Positions 16,506 to 25,216 of a stretch of 64,000 nucleotides of DNA are shown piece by piece. Under the pieces are notes generated by a model, which was not told the origin of the DNA, did not search any database, and saw only the letters and a program-made list of their open reading frames with translations. This DNA is from Eubacterium sp. 1001713B170207_170306_E7 (lineage in GTDB: Bacteria; Bacillota; Clostridia; Eubacteriales; Eubacteriaceae). Each line of letters begins with the position of its first letter. The first letter of the stretch is position 1. The position numbers and the translations under genes were made by a program. The DNA is taken from the NCBI RefSeq assembly GCF_015547515.1, contig NZ_JADMVE010000002.1, forward strand, positions 62,001-126,000, in the 5' to 3' direction.

Positions 16506-18991
16506 AAAAAATTCTGATTGTCGGTGGTGTAGCCGGCGGCGCAACCGCTGCGGCACGTTTGAGACGTTTGAGCGAAGAGGACGAAATCATCCTCTTTGAG
16601 CGCGATGAGTATATTTCCTTTGCCAACTGCGGACTGCCCTACTATATCGGCGATGTGATCAAGGACCGCAGCAAGCTGCTGGTACAGACCGTGGCCGGAA
16701 TGTCCAAGCGTTTTAACCTGGATATCCGCAATTTCAACGAGGTGACAGCCGTGGACCGTGAAAACGGCCGTGTCACGGTAAAGAATACCAAAACCGGCGA
16801 GACCTATACCGAGACCTTTGACCACCTGATTCTGTCACCGGGCGCGAAGCCCATTGCTCCGCCGATTCCGGGTCTGGCCGGGTCGGACAGCATTTTCACC
16901 CTGCGCAACGTGGCGGATACCGACAGGATCAAGGCTGAGGTGACAGACCGCAGCCCTAAACGTGCTGTGGTAGTCGGCGGCGGCTTTATCGGCATTGAAA
17001 TGGTGGAAAACCTGAGGGATCTGGGCATTAATGTGACCCTGGTCGAAAAGCTGAACCAGGTGCTCAAGCCCTTGGATTTTGAGATGGCGCAGATCATCCA
17101 TCAGGAACTGAACGCCCACGGTGTCAATGTGATTCTGGGCGACGGTGTTGATCATTTCGAGGACGCAGGCAAAAAGGTGGTCTTGGAAAGCGGTATGGCG
17201 CTTGACGCAGACATGGTTATCCTGGCCATCGGCGTCGCTCCGGAAAACAAGCTGGCTAAGGATGCGGGCTTAAAGCTGGGGCCAAGGGGCCACATAGTCA
17301 CAACGGAAAGCTATGAGGTAATAGACGGCGAAAACGGCGAGGCAGTCAAGAACATTTACGCCATCGGGGACGCCATTGAGGTCCGTGATTTTGTGGATGG
17401 CTCCCAGACGGCTGTGCCTCTTGCGTGGCCAGCTAACCGCCAGGGCCGCACCGTGGCGGACCATATCAATGGCATTCCCTTTAAAAACCACGGTATCCAG
17501 GGAACCTCTGTGGCCAAGGTTTTTAACAAGGTATTTGCCACCACGGGCAACAACGTGGGCCAGCTGAAGGCCAAGGGTCTGCCTTTCCAGCAGATACACG
17601 CTCACCGCGGCAACCATGCGGGCTACTATCCGGAGTCCAGCAATATTGCCTTAAAGCTGATCTATGATCCCAAGACCTTAAAGCTTCTGGGTGCTCAGGC
17701 GGTAGGCCAGGACGGCACCGAAAAGCGGATTGACGTCATTGCCTCTGTCATGAAGATGGGCGGCACCATCTATGATTTACAGGATATGGAGCTGTCCTAC
17801 GCGCCGCCATTTTCCGCGGCGAAGGACCCGGTCAACATCTTAGGCTACATTGCCCAGAACATTGACGAAGGCGTTTATAAAACCGTGGAATGGGACGAAA
17901 TTGACGATATTATCGCAAAGGGCGGCTATCTGTTGGATGTCCGCACGCCGGTGGAATTTGGCGCGGGCCATGTGGAAGGCTCCCACAATCTGGAGCTGGA
18001 TACCCTGCGCGACCATATCGGTGAGATCCCGGTGGGCAAGGACGAGCCTTTGTATATCACCTGTCAGGTAGGGTTGAGGGGCTATCTGGCCATCCGTATT
18101 CTGGAAGACCATGGATTCACCAACCTTTACAACCTGGCCGGCGGCTACAATACCTATAAAACCAGCCATTACAAGCTGGCAGAACCGAGCTTTGACGTGG
18201 AAGGCGGTACGCCGGGGGAGCCTGAAGCCCCCAAGGGGGCAAAGACAGATGTAAGCCCTGTTAAAACAGTGGATGTGACCGGCCTCCAGTGCCCGGGCCC
18301 GCTGATGGCGACCTATAAGGCGGTGAGCGAGGTGGCGGACGGCGAGCTGGTACAGACCATTGCCACCGACTTCGGCTTTGTGCAGGATGTGGAGTGCTGG
18401 TGTAAAACCAACGGACACACTCTTATCTCGCAGGAGACCAGGGGGAACAAGTACATTGCCACCATCCGAAAGGGTAGCGGCAGCTCTAAATGCAGCCTGG
18501 CGGCTGCGGTGCCGGCTTCCCAGAAAAACGCGACCATGGTGGTGTTTGACGGTGAGCTGGACAAGGCCATTGCGGCCATGATCATTGCTCAGGGCGCGGC
18601 GGCTCAGGGCAAGGACGTCACCCTGTTCTTTACTTTCTGGGGCCTGAATGTGCTGCGCAGGCCAAAGGCGAAGCGGGTGAAAAAGAATTTTGTTGAAAGG
18701 ATGTTTGGTATCATGATGCCAAAAGGCGCCAGAAGCCTGCCACTGTCCAAAATGAACATGCTTGGCATGGGGCCTGCCATGATCAAGAGCATTATGAAAA
18801 AGAAAAACGTGGATGACATTGAGACCATGATCCACAAGGCTCAGGAGGCCGGTGTGCGCTTTATTGCCTGCACCATGAGCATGGAACTGATGGGCATTAA
18901 AAAGGAAGAGCTGATTGACGGCATCGAGTACGCCGGTGTCGGCACCTATATCGCCAGCAACGAAAATGTCGGAACCACCCTGTTTATTTAA
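16502..18991 (+). CDS. CoA-disulfide reductase/rhodanese/TusA/DsrE four-domain fusion
   Basis: 829 residues. Residues 1-445 are an FAD/NAD(P)H pyridine nucleotide-disulfide oxidoreductase with 'VGGVAGGATAAARLRR' and the single redox cysteine of 'SFANCGLPYY' (Cys43), the mark of CoA-disulfide reductases. A rhodanese domain follows (about 463-558; active loop CQVGLRG, Cys near 521), then a TusA-like domain (about 590-656; 'LQCPGP' cysteine) and a DsrE/DsrF-like domain (about 678-829; 'CTMSMELMG'). Together these can reduce CoA persulfide or polysulfide and relay sulfane sulfur between cysteines in the cytoplasm. The ArsR gene overlaps its start. A terminator follows. Confidence 0.93.
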   Translation: MKKILIVGGVAGGATAAARLRRLSEEDEIILFERDEYISFANCGLPYYIGDVIKDRSKLLVQTVAGMSKRFNLDIRNFNEVTAVDRENGRVTVKNTKTGETYTETFDHLILSPGAKPIAPPIPGLAGSDSIFTLRNVADTDRIKAEVTDRSPKRAVVVGGGFIGIEMVENLRDLGINVTLVEKLNQVLKPLDFEMAQIIHQELNAHGVNVILGDGVDHFEDAGKKVVLESGMALDADMVILAIGVAPENKLAKDAGLKLGPRGHIVTTESYEVIDGENGEAVKNIYAIGDAIEVRDFVDGSQTAVPLAWPANRQGRTVADHINGIPFKNHGIQGTSVAKVFNKVFATTGNNVGQLKAKGLPFQQIHAHRGNHAGYYPESSNIALKLIYDPKTLKLLGAQAVGQDGTEKRIDVIASVMKMGGTIYDLQDMELSYAPPFSAAKDPVNILGYIAQNIDEGVYKTVEWDEIDDIIAKGGYLLDVRTPVEFGAGHVEGSHNLELDTLRDHIGEIPVGKDEPLYITCQVGLRGYLAIRILEDHGFTNLYNLAGGYNTYKTSHYKLAEPSFDVEGGTPGEPEAPKGAKTDVSPVKTVDVTGLQCPGPLMATYKAVSEVADGELVQTIATDFGFVQDVECWCKTNGHTLISQETRGNKYIATIRKGSGSSKCSLAAAVPASQKNATMVVFDGELDKAIAAMIIAQGAAAQGKDVTLFFTFWGLNVLRRPKAKRVKKNFVERMFGIMMPKGARSLPLSKMNMLGMGPAMIKSIMKKKNVDDIETMIHKAQEAGVRFIACTMSMELMGIKKEELIDGIEYAGVGTYIASNENVGTTLFI

Positions 18992-18996
18992 CGAAA

Positions 18997-19042
18997 AACG
19001 TGAAAAAGCCGCTGCCTTTATTGGCAGTGGCTTTTTCACGTT
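18997..19042. terminator. Long hairpin terminator after the flavoprotein gene
   Basis: A 20-bp stem with one G-U pair surrounds TTTA; the 3' arm contains GGCTTTTTCACG. There is no long free T-run, but the A/T-rich middle of the stem may act for both directions. Confidence 0.6.
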
Positions 19043-19116
19043 AAGGGAGCGGTGTGTACGCAGGTCGTATTTTCTCTGGCAAAAGGCTTCCTTTCTCGGG
19101 CTTATTGGCTGTGTGT

Positions 19117-19545
19117 TTATTCTTCTTCCTCAAAGCCTTCTAACGTATCGTCATAGGGTTCGGGCGCTGAGGCTGGAGCGTCTGCTTGGGTGGGGCGGGG
19201 TTCAGGATTCCCGGACAGGTTCGGGAATGACGCGGGTTCGGCGGGGCCGGGAAGAATCTCGACGCGGTTGGGGCGTTTGGTAAACAGCTCTTTCAGGAAC
19301 CCGGGGTCCAGCAGGATGGCGATGCCGGCAAAGATGGCGGCATAAATGAGATACTGGACGGCGTTGGTCATGTAGTAGTTAAAGATATTATAGGCGTTTC
19401 CTCTGGGCAGCAGCTGTCCGGTGGACAGCAGAGTGAGGATGTACTGATGGGTGTGGACGAGGGAAACGAGGGTGTAAATGACCAGGAGCAGGGACAGGAT
19501 ATAAAATGCCAGAGCGGTGGCCGAGGGTTTGGTTTTAAAGCGCAT
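19117..19545 (-). CDS. Two-TM membrane protein in ABC operon
   Basis: 142 residues with two hydrophobic segments (about 10-30 and 57-82) and a soluble, Pro/Glu-rich C-terminal tail ending in EEEE-like acidic residues. No family recognised. AAAGGAGG precedes its ATG, and its start lies inside the end of the ABC ATPase gene by 11 bp, so it is the last gene of the ABC operon and may be an accessory subunit. Confidence 0.7.
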   Translation of the reverse strand: MRFKTKPSATALAFYILSLLLVIYTLVSLVHTHQYILTLLSTGQLLPRGNAYNIFNYYMTNAVQYLIYAAIFAGIAILLDPGFLKELFTKRPNRVEILPGPAEPASFPNLSGNPEPRPTQADAPASAPEPYDDTLEGFEEEE

Positions 19546-20206
19546 GTTGAACCTCCTTTGGGATGTTTGGGCGGCGTTTCAGGGTGACCGCGGTTTTATT
19601 TTTAATTTTAAAGACGATATCGGCTTCTTTTGCCACGGCGTTGGAATGGGTGACGATGATCACGCATTTGCCGGATTCGTGGGCGCTGCGTTTCAGGATG
19701 GCGGTAATATCCCGGGCGGTTTCACGGTCCAGGTTGCCGGTGGGCTCATCGGCCAGGATAATGGGGGCCGGGGAGGCCAGCGCCCTGGCGATGGCGACAC
19801 GCTGCTGCTGGCCACCGGAGAGCTTGAGAACATTACGCTTGACCTCCTCATCGGTAAGTCCCAGGCTTGTGAGTAACCCGGCGGGGCTGCCTTTGGCGGA
19901 GAGCCGGACATTTTCGGCGGCGTTCATGTAGTCGATAAGGTTGTAGTTTTGAAAGATCAGGGAAATGTTCCGCTTCCGGTGCTTTTCGAGTCCGAATTTT
20001 TCCACGGGTTTTCCGTTAAAAAGGATACGGCCCTCTGTCGGGGAATCCAGGCCGCCTGCCAGAGACAGAAGCGTGGTTTTCCCGGAGCCGGAGGGCCCCA
20101 GGATCGCGTACATTTTTCCGGTCTCCATGGCGAGGCTGACGTCTGCCAGAACAGGGTCCTGGCGGTTATAGGCGTAGGTAATGTGCTGCATTTCTAATAT
20201 TTTCAT
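19535..20206 (-). CDS. MacB/LolD-type ABC transporter ATP-binding protein
   Basis: 223 residues from ATG 20206 (a tandem ATG at 20209 is possible; the ribosome site AAAGGAG fits the inner one better). Walker A GPSGSGKTT (about 36), signature LSGGQQQRVAIARALAS (about 132), Walker B IILADEPTGNLD (about 153). The DEPTGNLD form and length are those of the LolD/MacB/BceA branch, which pair with FtsX-type permeases such as the one encoded just upstream. Confidence 0.94.
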   Translation of the reverse strand: MKILEMQHITYAYNRQDPVLADVSLAMETGKMYAILGPSGSGKTTLLSLAGGLDSPTEGRILFNGKPVEKFGLEKHRKRNISLIFQNYNLIDYMNAAENVRLSAKGSPAGLLTSLGLTDEEVKRNVLKLSGGQQQRVAIARALASPAPIILADEPTGNLDRETARDITAILKRSAHESGKCVIIVTHSNAVAKEADIVFKIKNKTAVTLKRRPNIPKEVQHAL

Positions 20207-20221
20207 CATAACTCCTTTCGG

Positions 20222-21718
20222 TTAACTCATTTTCGAGAGAATTTCCTTTGGCTTCAGCCGCAGGATGGAGATGGAGGCAAAGCCGACGGACAGGACCACA
20301 ATGGCCGCACCCGCCGCGTAGACCTGAAGCAGCAGCGGGGCGTTGAGGGATACGTCAATCTTGTCGATGGGCGGCGCGTCCGGGGTGGACAGATCGCTGG
20401 GGGTCGCTGCGCTGATAAGGGTGGAGTCTGAGCTGCCCGCGGCCTGTGTGCCGGCGGCAGACTCCCGGGCGATGAGGTAATCGGCGGTGGCCTGTGACAG
20501 CACCGGCCCCACGGCGGTGGCCAGCATGAAGGCGATGACCGTCAGGCTCAGGGCCTCGGCCACATACTGCCCGATGATATTTACTTTGCTTTTGCCCAGG
20601 GACAGGAGAATGCCGGATTCGTGGGTCCGTGTCCGGGTCCAGAGGGTCAGGATCAGAGAAAGGATCACCAGGCTGACGGCGGCGACAATGATCAGGACCA
20701 GGGTGACCAATTTGCTGATGTTTTCCAAAGAGCCGGCCATTTTCTGGTACAAGGCGTCGTCGGCTGAGAGCATGAGGTTGTCGTCTTCCAGATTTGGCAG
20801 GTCGGTCCGGGCCTTTTCGATGAGGCTTCCGATATTTTTAGGGTCGGCGGCGTAGAAATCCGCCTTGGTGTAGACCGGCGTTTTGCCGGCGGCCAGCCCG
20901 ATGCCGGCGGCCAGGCGGGCGCTGCCGAAGAAGGTGTTTTCCTGAAGGGACATGGACAGCGGAAGCATTTCCTTCGCAGAAGCCTTGGCCTCGGTGTAAA
21001 GGCCGACGATCTCCGCCTCAAAGGTTTGATCTGGGTCGAGGCCGGAATCCTTGCGCAGGACAGCGTCGACGGATTTCAACCGGATTTTGTCCCCGACCTT
21101 CAGGTTGTTTTTCTGGGCTAAAGCCTGGTGCAGGATCACGGCGTTTTCATCCTGACGGCTGACGTGACGGCCCTCCGTCAGCTTCAGGACACCGGTGCTA
21201 AAGGATGGGTTCTTTTCGCTACTGGTATCGCCCTGAAAGGTGAGCATGTTGTTAAAGGTCTCGTTCATTGAGCGTGTGTCGACAGGGTTGCCGTTCTCGT
21301 CTGTGACTGTGTCGCTGGTGTTGGGGGCTGCCGCTTCCTTTTCGGGCTTGAGGTTTTCAAAGCCGTCGGGCAGGACGTAGCGGTTGGCGGTGAGATTATA
21401 GTCCCTGACGCCGTCGTTGGCGGCGATTTTTTCAGCGGCCTCCTCGGTGACAAGGTCGCCTTCAAAGGACGCGCTGCGGCTGCTTTCCTCAACGGATGCG
21501 TTGCGGTTGTTTTCCTCAATGAGCTTTTCGATGTCCGCCTCCAGGGTAAACTTGCCGCCTAACCTTTCGCGGGCCGCGTCCTCGGCCTGGAAGGCGGCGC
21601 TGCGGACTGCGAAGCCGGCCAGCACAAGGTTGGCCATAATAAACAGAATAAGCAGGAGCAGGATGCTTCTGCCCCGTTTACGTGTGATAAATAAAAAAGC
21701 ACGTTTAAACAGGTTCAT
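20222..21718 (-). CDS. FtsX-domain ABC permease (MacB-like)
   Basis: 498 residues from ATG 21718 behind GAGGAGG. A first membrane segment (about 17-40) precedes a large extracytoplasmic domain (about 45-340), then three membrane segments (about 345-375, 395-425, 465-485) of the FtsX domain with 'ESGILLSLGKSKVNIIGQYVAEAL'. With the ATPase it forms a MacB-type mechanotransmission system. It lies next to a two-component system, as many envelope-stress or antimicrobial-peptide ABC systems do, but a terminator separates the two units. Confidence 0.9.
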   Translation of the reverse strand: MNLFKRAFLFITRKRGRSILLLLILFIMANLVLAGFAVRSAAFQAEDAARERLGGKFTLEADIEKLIEENNRNASVEESSRSASFEGDLVTEEAAEKIAANDGVRDYNLTANRYVLPDGFENLKPEKEAAAPNTSDTVTDENGNPVDTRSMNETFNNMLTFQGDTSSEKNPSFSTGVLKLTEGRHVSRQDENAVILHQALAQKNNLKVGDKIRLKSVDAVLRKDSGLDPDQTFEAEIVGLYTEAKASAKEMLPLSMSLQENTFFGSARLAAGIGLAAGKTPVYTKADFYAADPKNIGSLIEKARTDLPNLEDDNLMLSADDALYQKMAGSLENISKLVTLVLIIVAAVSLVILSLILTLWTRTRTHESGILLSLGKSKVNIIGQYVAEALSLTVIAFMLATAVGPVLSQATADYLIARESAAGTQAAGSSDSTLISAATPSDLSTPDAPPIDKIDVSLNAPLLLQVYAAGAAIVVLSVGFASISILRLKPKEILSKMS

Positions 21719-21804
21719 GGGGTTCCTCCTCTTTTCTTGATTGCTTTCAGTATAGCAGCCCATTGTGTGGCGAAAATAGAAGTTTTGTGGTGTTTGTGTG
21801 AAGC

Positions 21805-21841
21805 GGCAAAAAATAAAAAAGCCCCGGCGGGCGGCCGGGGG
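21805..21841 (-). terminator. Terminator downstream of the sensor kinase
   Basis: On the minus strand CCCCGG pairs with CCGGGG around CCGCCCG, followed by CTTTTTTATTTTTT. It separates the two-component genes from the ABC genes, although readthrough remains possible. Confidence 0.75.
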
Positions 21842-21845
21842 AGCA

Positions 21846-23324
21846 TTATGGAAAATGGATGGTAAACCGCATGCCCTCGGGGTTTTTCATGGGCTCAAAG
21901 GTGTAGGGCAGGCCGCAGCCGGACAGGATACGGTCGGTGAGGTACAGGCCCAGGCCGTTGCCGCCGTTGTCGTGGCTGTGTGAAAACTCGGGACGGTAAA
22001 AGGCCTCCTTGAGATGGGGCAGGTGCTCTCTGCTAACGGGCGGGCATTCGTTCTCGATCACCAGGCTTCGTCTTTCAAAACGGAGACGGGCATTTTGGCC
22101 GGCAGGGGTATAACGGACAGCGTTGGACAGCACGTTGGACAGGGCCTTTTCGAGAAGGGGCGCGGGCACCCGGGCGGTAAAGCTGCCGGTTGTGTCAAGG
22201 GTGAGGCGCACGCCGCTGGCCCGGGCGATGAGCTGGTAGGGTGCTGCCACACGGTCGACCAGGGCGGCAAGATCGGTCTCTGCCGGCGTTTGGTTTTCCA
22301 CCAACAAATCAAGGCGGGTAGCGTCTAGGATCTCACGGATGAGCACGGACAGCTCGTCGATCTGCTCCCGGCAGACCTGGAGGTAGGTATCCCGGTCCCG
22401 GTAACGGCCCACGCCGCAGATCATCCCCTCCAGCATGCCGCTCACAGCGGTGACCGGTGTCTTGAGCTCATGGGAGGCGGTCCGCATAAAATCGACCTTG
22501 GACTGTTCCGCGGCGCTGACCTTGGCGATTTCGTTTTCCAGCTCATGGATGCTGCTGAGCAGAGAGGCGTAGAGGCTGTTGAGATTTTGGGACAAAGCGC
22601 CAATTTCGTCGCCGGAGGTGACTGCGCAGCGGGCGTCCGGGTCCAGGGTCTGCATACGGGCAGTCACCGCTGAGATCTCCTTGATGGGGCGGGTGAGGGC
22701 CCGAGAGTAGAACAGGGCAAAGACCGCAGCGATGGCCAGACAGATGAGCAGCGCCACGGGCAGGAGCATGAGGATAATGCTTGAGGCCTCGCCGACCGGC
22801 TGCAGGGTGGCGGTGATGCTGAGCTGGTAGAGGCTGCCGTCGGCGGCCTGGATGTCCCGCTGGGTGGAAATACCCTCAGAGACCAGAGCGCCGTCCTGCA
22901 GCATGGGCACAAGGACACTCAGGTCGGGGATGATCAGGGCGTCGGCGGCCGGGGAGACCGCGTACTGCCCTGTGCTGCCCTGGGTATCGGCTTCGACCCC
23001 CGGTGCGCTCTGGGATACGGTATCCTCATCGGTGAGGGTGGAGTAAGTGATGCCGTTGGAGTAGACTACGCCGTTGCCGGCCAGGGTGACAGTGGCGTTG
23101 TTTTTGCTGATAAAATCGCTGATCAGGGCGTTATAATTGTCTGGGGAGGCCTTTTCCAGTGCTGTTGCCAGGGCGTCGGTGGCGCGGTGCAGGTTTTGCT
23201 CCTTGACCCGGGTGTAGACCCCGGGCAGCAGAAAATACAGCAGGGCGTAGGCCACCAGGGTGATGACAAGCATCAGGCTCAGGGTGAAGAGAAAAGTCTT
23301 GGGGAACAGCTTGAGCTTTTTCAT
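21846..23324 (-). CDS. Membrane sensor histidine kinase
   Basis: 492 residues. Two membrane segments (about 11-33 and 172-195) frame an extracellular sensor domain; HAMP follows (about 205-255), then HisKA with 'FMRTASHELKTPVTAVSG' (His near 285) and the HATPase domain with 'LSNVLSNAVRYTP' (N box) and 'GGNGLGLYLTDRIL' (G box). It autophosphorylates and passes the phosphate to the regulator encoded just ahead. Its ATG overlaps the regulator stop as ATGA. The signal is unknown; the neighbouring MacB-like exporter suggests an envelope stress or antimicrobial. Confidence 0.93.
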   Translation of the reverse strand: MKKLKLFPKTFLFTLSLMLVITLVAYALLYFLLPGVYTRVKEQNLHRATDALATALEKASPDNYNALISDFISKNNATVTLAGNGVVYSNGITYSTLTDEDTVSQSAPGVEADTQGSTGQYAVSPAADALIIPDLSVLVPMLQDGALVSEGISTQRDIQAADGSLYQLSITATLQPVGEASSIILMLLPVALLICLAIAAVFALFYSRALTRPIKEISAVTARMQTLDPDARCAVTSGDEIGALSQNLNSLYASLLSSIHELENEIAKVSAAEQSKVDFMRTASHELKTPVTAVSGMLEGMICGVGRYRDRDTYLQVCREQIDELSVLIREILDATRLDLLVENQTPAETDLAALVDRVAAPYQLIARASGVRLTLDTTGSFTARVPAPLLEKALSNVLSNAVRYTPAGQNARLRFERRSLVIENECPPVSREHLPHLKEAFYRPEFSHSHDNGGNGLGLYLTDRILSGCGLPYTFEPMKNPEGMRFTIHFP

Positions 23325-23980
23325 TCGGGTGCCTCAAATTTATAGCCCAGTCCGCGGACTGTGACAATGCAGTCGATGCCCAGCTTTTTGCGGATATTTT
23401 TAATGTGGGTGTCGATCTTCCGGTCGGAGGAAATATAATCGATGCCCCAGACGCCGTCCAGAATCTGCTCACGGGACAGGGCGCGGCCCCGGTGGTCGAT
23501 TAGAAACTTCAGCAGCTCCAACTCCTTGATGGACAAGTCGATGGGACCGTCGGCGTTACGGGCGCTGTAGCCCTCAAAATCGAGGGTGACGCTGCCGAGA
23601 GTCATCGTGTCTGCGGCCGCGCCGGCGCGGCGCAGCAGCGCTTTTACACGCTTTACCAACAGGATGGGGGAAAAGGGCTTGGTCATGTAGTCATCGGCCA
23701 GGCGGTCAAAGCTCATGACCTGGGTGTGTTCATCATCGACGGCGGTGAGCATGAGCACAGGGACGTCGCTGGTCCGGCGGATGGTTTTGAGCAGGGTGAG
23801 GCCGTCCATTCCCGGCAGCATGATGTCCAGCAGCACCAGGTCAAAGGCCTGGGACTCAAAGGCCGCCAGGGCCTTTTGGCCGTCGAAGGCTGCCCGGATC
23901 TGGTAGCCCGCGTCCTCCAGGAAATCAGTGATCACCTCGCTGGTGTTTTTATCGTCTTCTACAACAAGTATTTTAGGCAT
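23321..23980 (-). CDS. OmpR/PhoB-family response regulator
   Basis: 219 residues from ATG 23980, with GGAG 6 bases ahead; a longer start at 23992 adds MESL and overlaps that site. Receiver domain with acidic pocket 'VVEDD', phosphoacceptor D52 in 'LVLLDIMLPGMDG' and Lys of 'TKPFSP'; C-terminal winged helix with 'ISSDRKIDTHIKNIRKKLG' and 'VRGLGYKFE'. Coupled to the histidine kinase by ATGA. A TATAAT at 24010-24015 on the minus strand, preceded by TGTGT, is a likely extended -10 promoter. Confidence 0.95.
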   Translation of the reverse strand: MPKILVVEDDKNTSEVITDFLEDAGYQIRAAFDGQKALAAFESQAFDLVLLDIMLPGMDGLTLLKTIRRTSDVPVLMLTAVDDEHTQVMSFDRLADDYMTKPFSPILLVKRVKALLRRAGAAADTMTLGSVTLDFEGYSARNADGPIDLSIKELELLKFLIDHRGRALSREQILDGVWGIDYISSDRKIDTHIKNIRKKLGIDCIVTVRGLGYKFEAPE

Positions 23981-24031
23981 AAGGGACTCCATTTGAAATT
24001 TGATGCTTTATTATAACACAGAAAAATTAAA

Positions 24032-24221
24032 GACAAAATAAAAACACCTGCGGCTTACGAGAGAAGTGAAGGTGTTTTTATTCACGATAAAAGAAGAAAA
24101 TGTTTTGCGGCCAAACGACGAGCCAGCCGCGCTGTCTAGAAGGTTCACATGCTGAAAAGAGGAAAGGAGTTCCTGTAAAGGGCATGTGACAGCGGATGGT
24201 GGTCGATCACGATCCGTCTGT
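24032..24221 (-). ncRNA. Candidate free-standing structured RNA, about 190 nt
   Basis: A full promoter (24228-24256, minus strand) points into a stretch without a credible ORF that ends in its own hairpin: AAAAACACCT (24079-24070) with AGGTGTTTTT (24049-24040), then ATTTTG. Within it, TCACATGC and GCATGTGA (8 bp) plus CGCTGTC and GACAGCG (7 bp) can form a stem with a one-sided bulge, and CGGAT...ATCCG a 5' hairpin. Length is in the range of 6S RNA, but I cannot confirm that fold; a leader of the response regulator is the other option, though that gene has its own -10. Confidence 0.5.
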
Positions 24222-24227
24222 AAGACC

Positions 24228-24256
24228 ATTATAGCACAAAATAAAATAAATGTCTA
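24228..24256 (-). promoter_or_regulatory. Strong promoter of the candidate RNA
   Basis: Minus strand: TAGACA (24256-24251), 17-base spacer, TATAAT (24233-24228). There is no start codon with a ribosome site close behind it. Confidence 0.7.
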
Positions 24257-24309
24257 TATAAAAATAAACTATTATTATCATAAAAACGGATTGTTTAGAA
24301 AAATATATT

Positions 24310-24347
24310 AAAAAGCCCGGCGTTTTATGTGTGCGCCGGGCTTTTTT
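24310..24347 (-). terminator. Terminator of the exonuclease III gene
   Basis: Minus strand: AAAGCCCGGCG pairs with CGCCGGGCTTT around an 11-base loop; T-run follows. It begins at the stop codon. Confidence 0.85.
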
Positions 24348-25111
24348 TAAACCGTGATCTCGATGGAAACCGGGCAGTGGTCGGAACCAGTGACCTCGGT
24401 GTGGATGGCGGCGTTTTTAACCATGCCGATGGCATTCTCCGAGACAAAGAAGTAGTCGATACGCCATCCGGCGTTGTTAGCCCGGGCATTAAAACGATAG
24501 GACCACCAGGAGTACTCGACCGTGTCCGGGTGCAGGTGGCGGTAGGTGTCGACATAGCCATTTTCAAAGAAATGATCCAGCCATGCGCGCTCCATGGGCA
24601 GGAAGCCTGAGCGTTTGGCGTTGGATTTGGGGTTCTTTAAGTCCATCTCGGTGTGGGCTGTGTTGACGTCACCGCAGATAATGACCTTTTTGCCCTGAGC
24701 CACCAGCGCGTTGACATCCTTCAGGAAACAGTCGTAAAAGTCCATTTTGAACTGAAGGCGCTCGTCATCTTTCTGGCCGTTGGGGAAGTAAATATTAAAC
24801 AGAGTAAACGCCGGGTATTCCATGATGATGGTGCGGCCCTCATGATTGAAGCGGTCATCGGACAAACCGGTGGTGATGCTGAGAGGCTCCTCTTTATAAT
24901 AAACGGCGGTGCCACTGTAGCCCTTGCGCTCAGCACTGTGGAAAAAGGTGCGGTATCCGGGGATGCCCTTAATGTCTTCGCCGATCTGGTCCTCGGTGGC
25001 TTTGACCTCCTGAAGGCACAGGATATCGGGCTGGGCGGTTTCGACCCATTCGCTAAAGCCCTTTTGTGCCACCGCGCGGATGCCGTTGACGTTCCAGGAA
25101 TATAATTTCAT
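24347..25111 (-). CDS. xth: Exodeoxyribonuclease III
   Basis: 254 residues from ATG 25111, AAGGAG ahead. The fold marks of the EEP/AP-endonuclease family are all present: 'KLYSWNVNGIRA', 'DILCLQEVKA' (metal-binding Glu), 'RKGYSGTAVYY', 'IICGDVNTAHTEMDL' (catalytic Asp/Asn), 'YSWWSYRFNARANNAGWRIDYFF' and 'GSDHCPVSIEI' (catalytic Asp-His). It cuts DNA at abasic sites and degrades 3' ends in base excision repair. Single gene. Confidence 0.96.
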   Translation of the reverse strand: MKLYSWNVNGIRAVAQKGFSEWVETAQPDILCLQEVKATEDQIGEDIKGIPGYRTFFHSAERKGYSGTAVYYKEEPLSITTGLSDDRFNHEGRTIIMEYPAFTLFNIYFPNGQKDDERLQFKMDFYDCFLKDVNALVAQGKKVIICGDVNTAHTEMDLKNPKSNAKRSGFLPMERAWLDHFFENGYVDTYRHLHPDTVEYSWWSYRFNARANNAGWRIDYFFVSENAIGMVKNAAIHTEVTGSDHCPVSIEITV

Positions 25112-25216
25112 CTCAATGCTCCTTTGTCGATTTTTTATGTTTTTTTTGGTATAATGTAATTTATTATAACATAGAATGGCGAGCAGCGAGCCAGGAAATG
25201 TACGGGAGAGAAAAAA

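Noticed and set aside
24032-24221. Calling the 190-nt RNA a 6S RNA
   Set aside because: Length and promoter fit, but I could not draw the long closing stem with central bubble that defines 6S.
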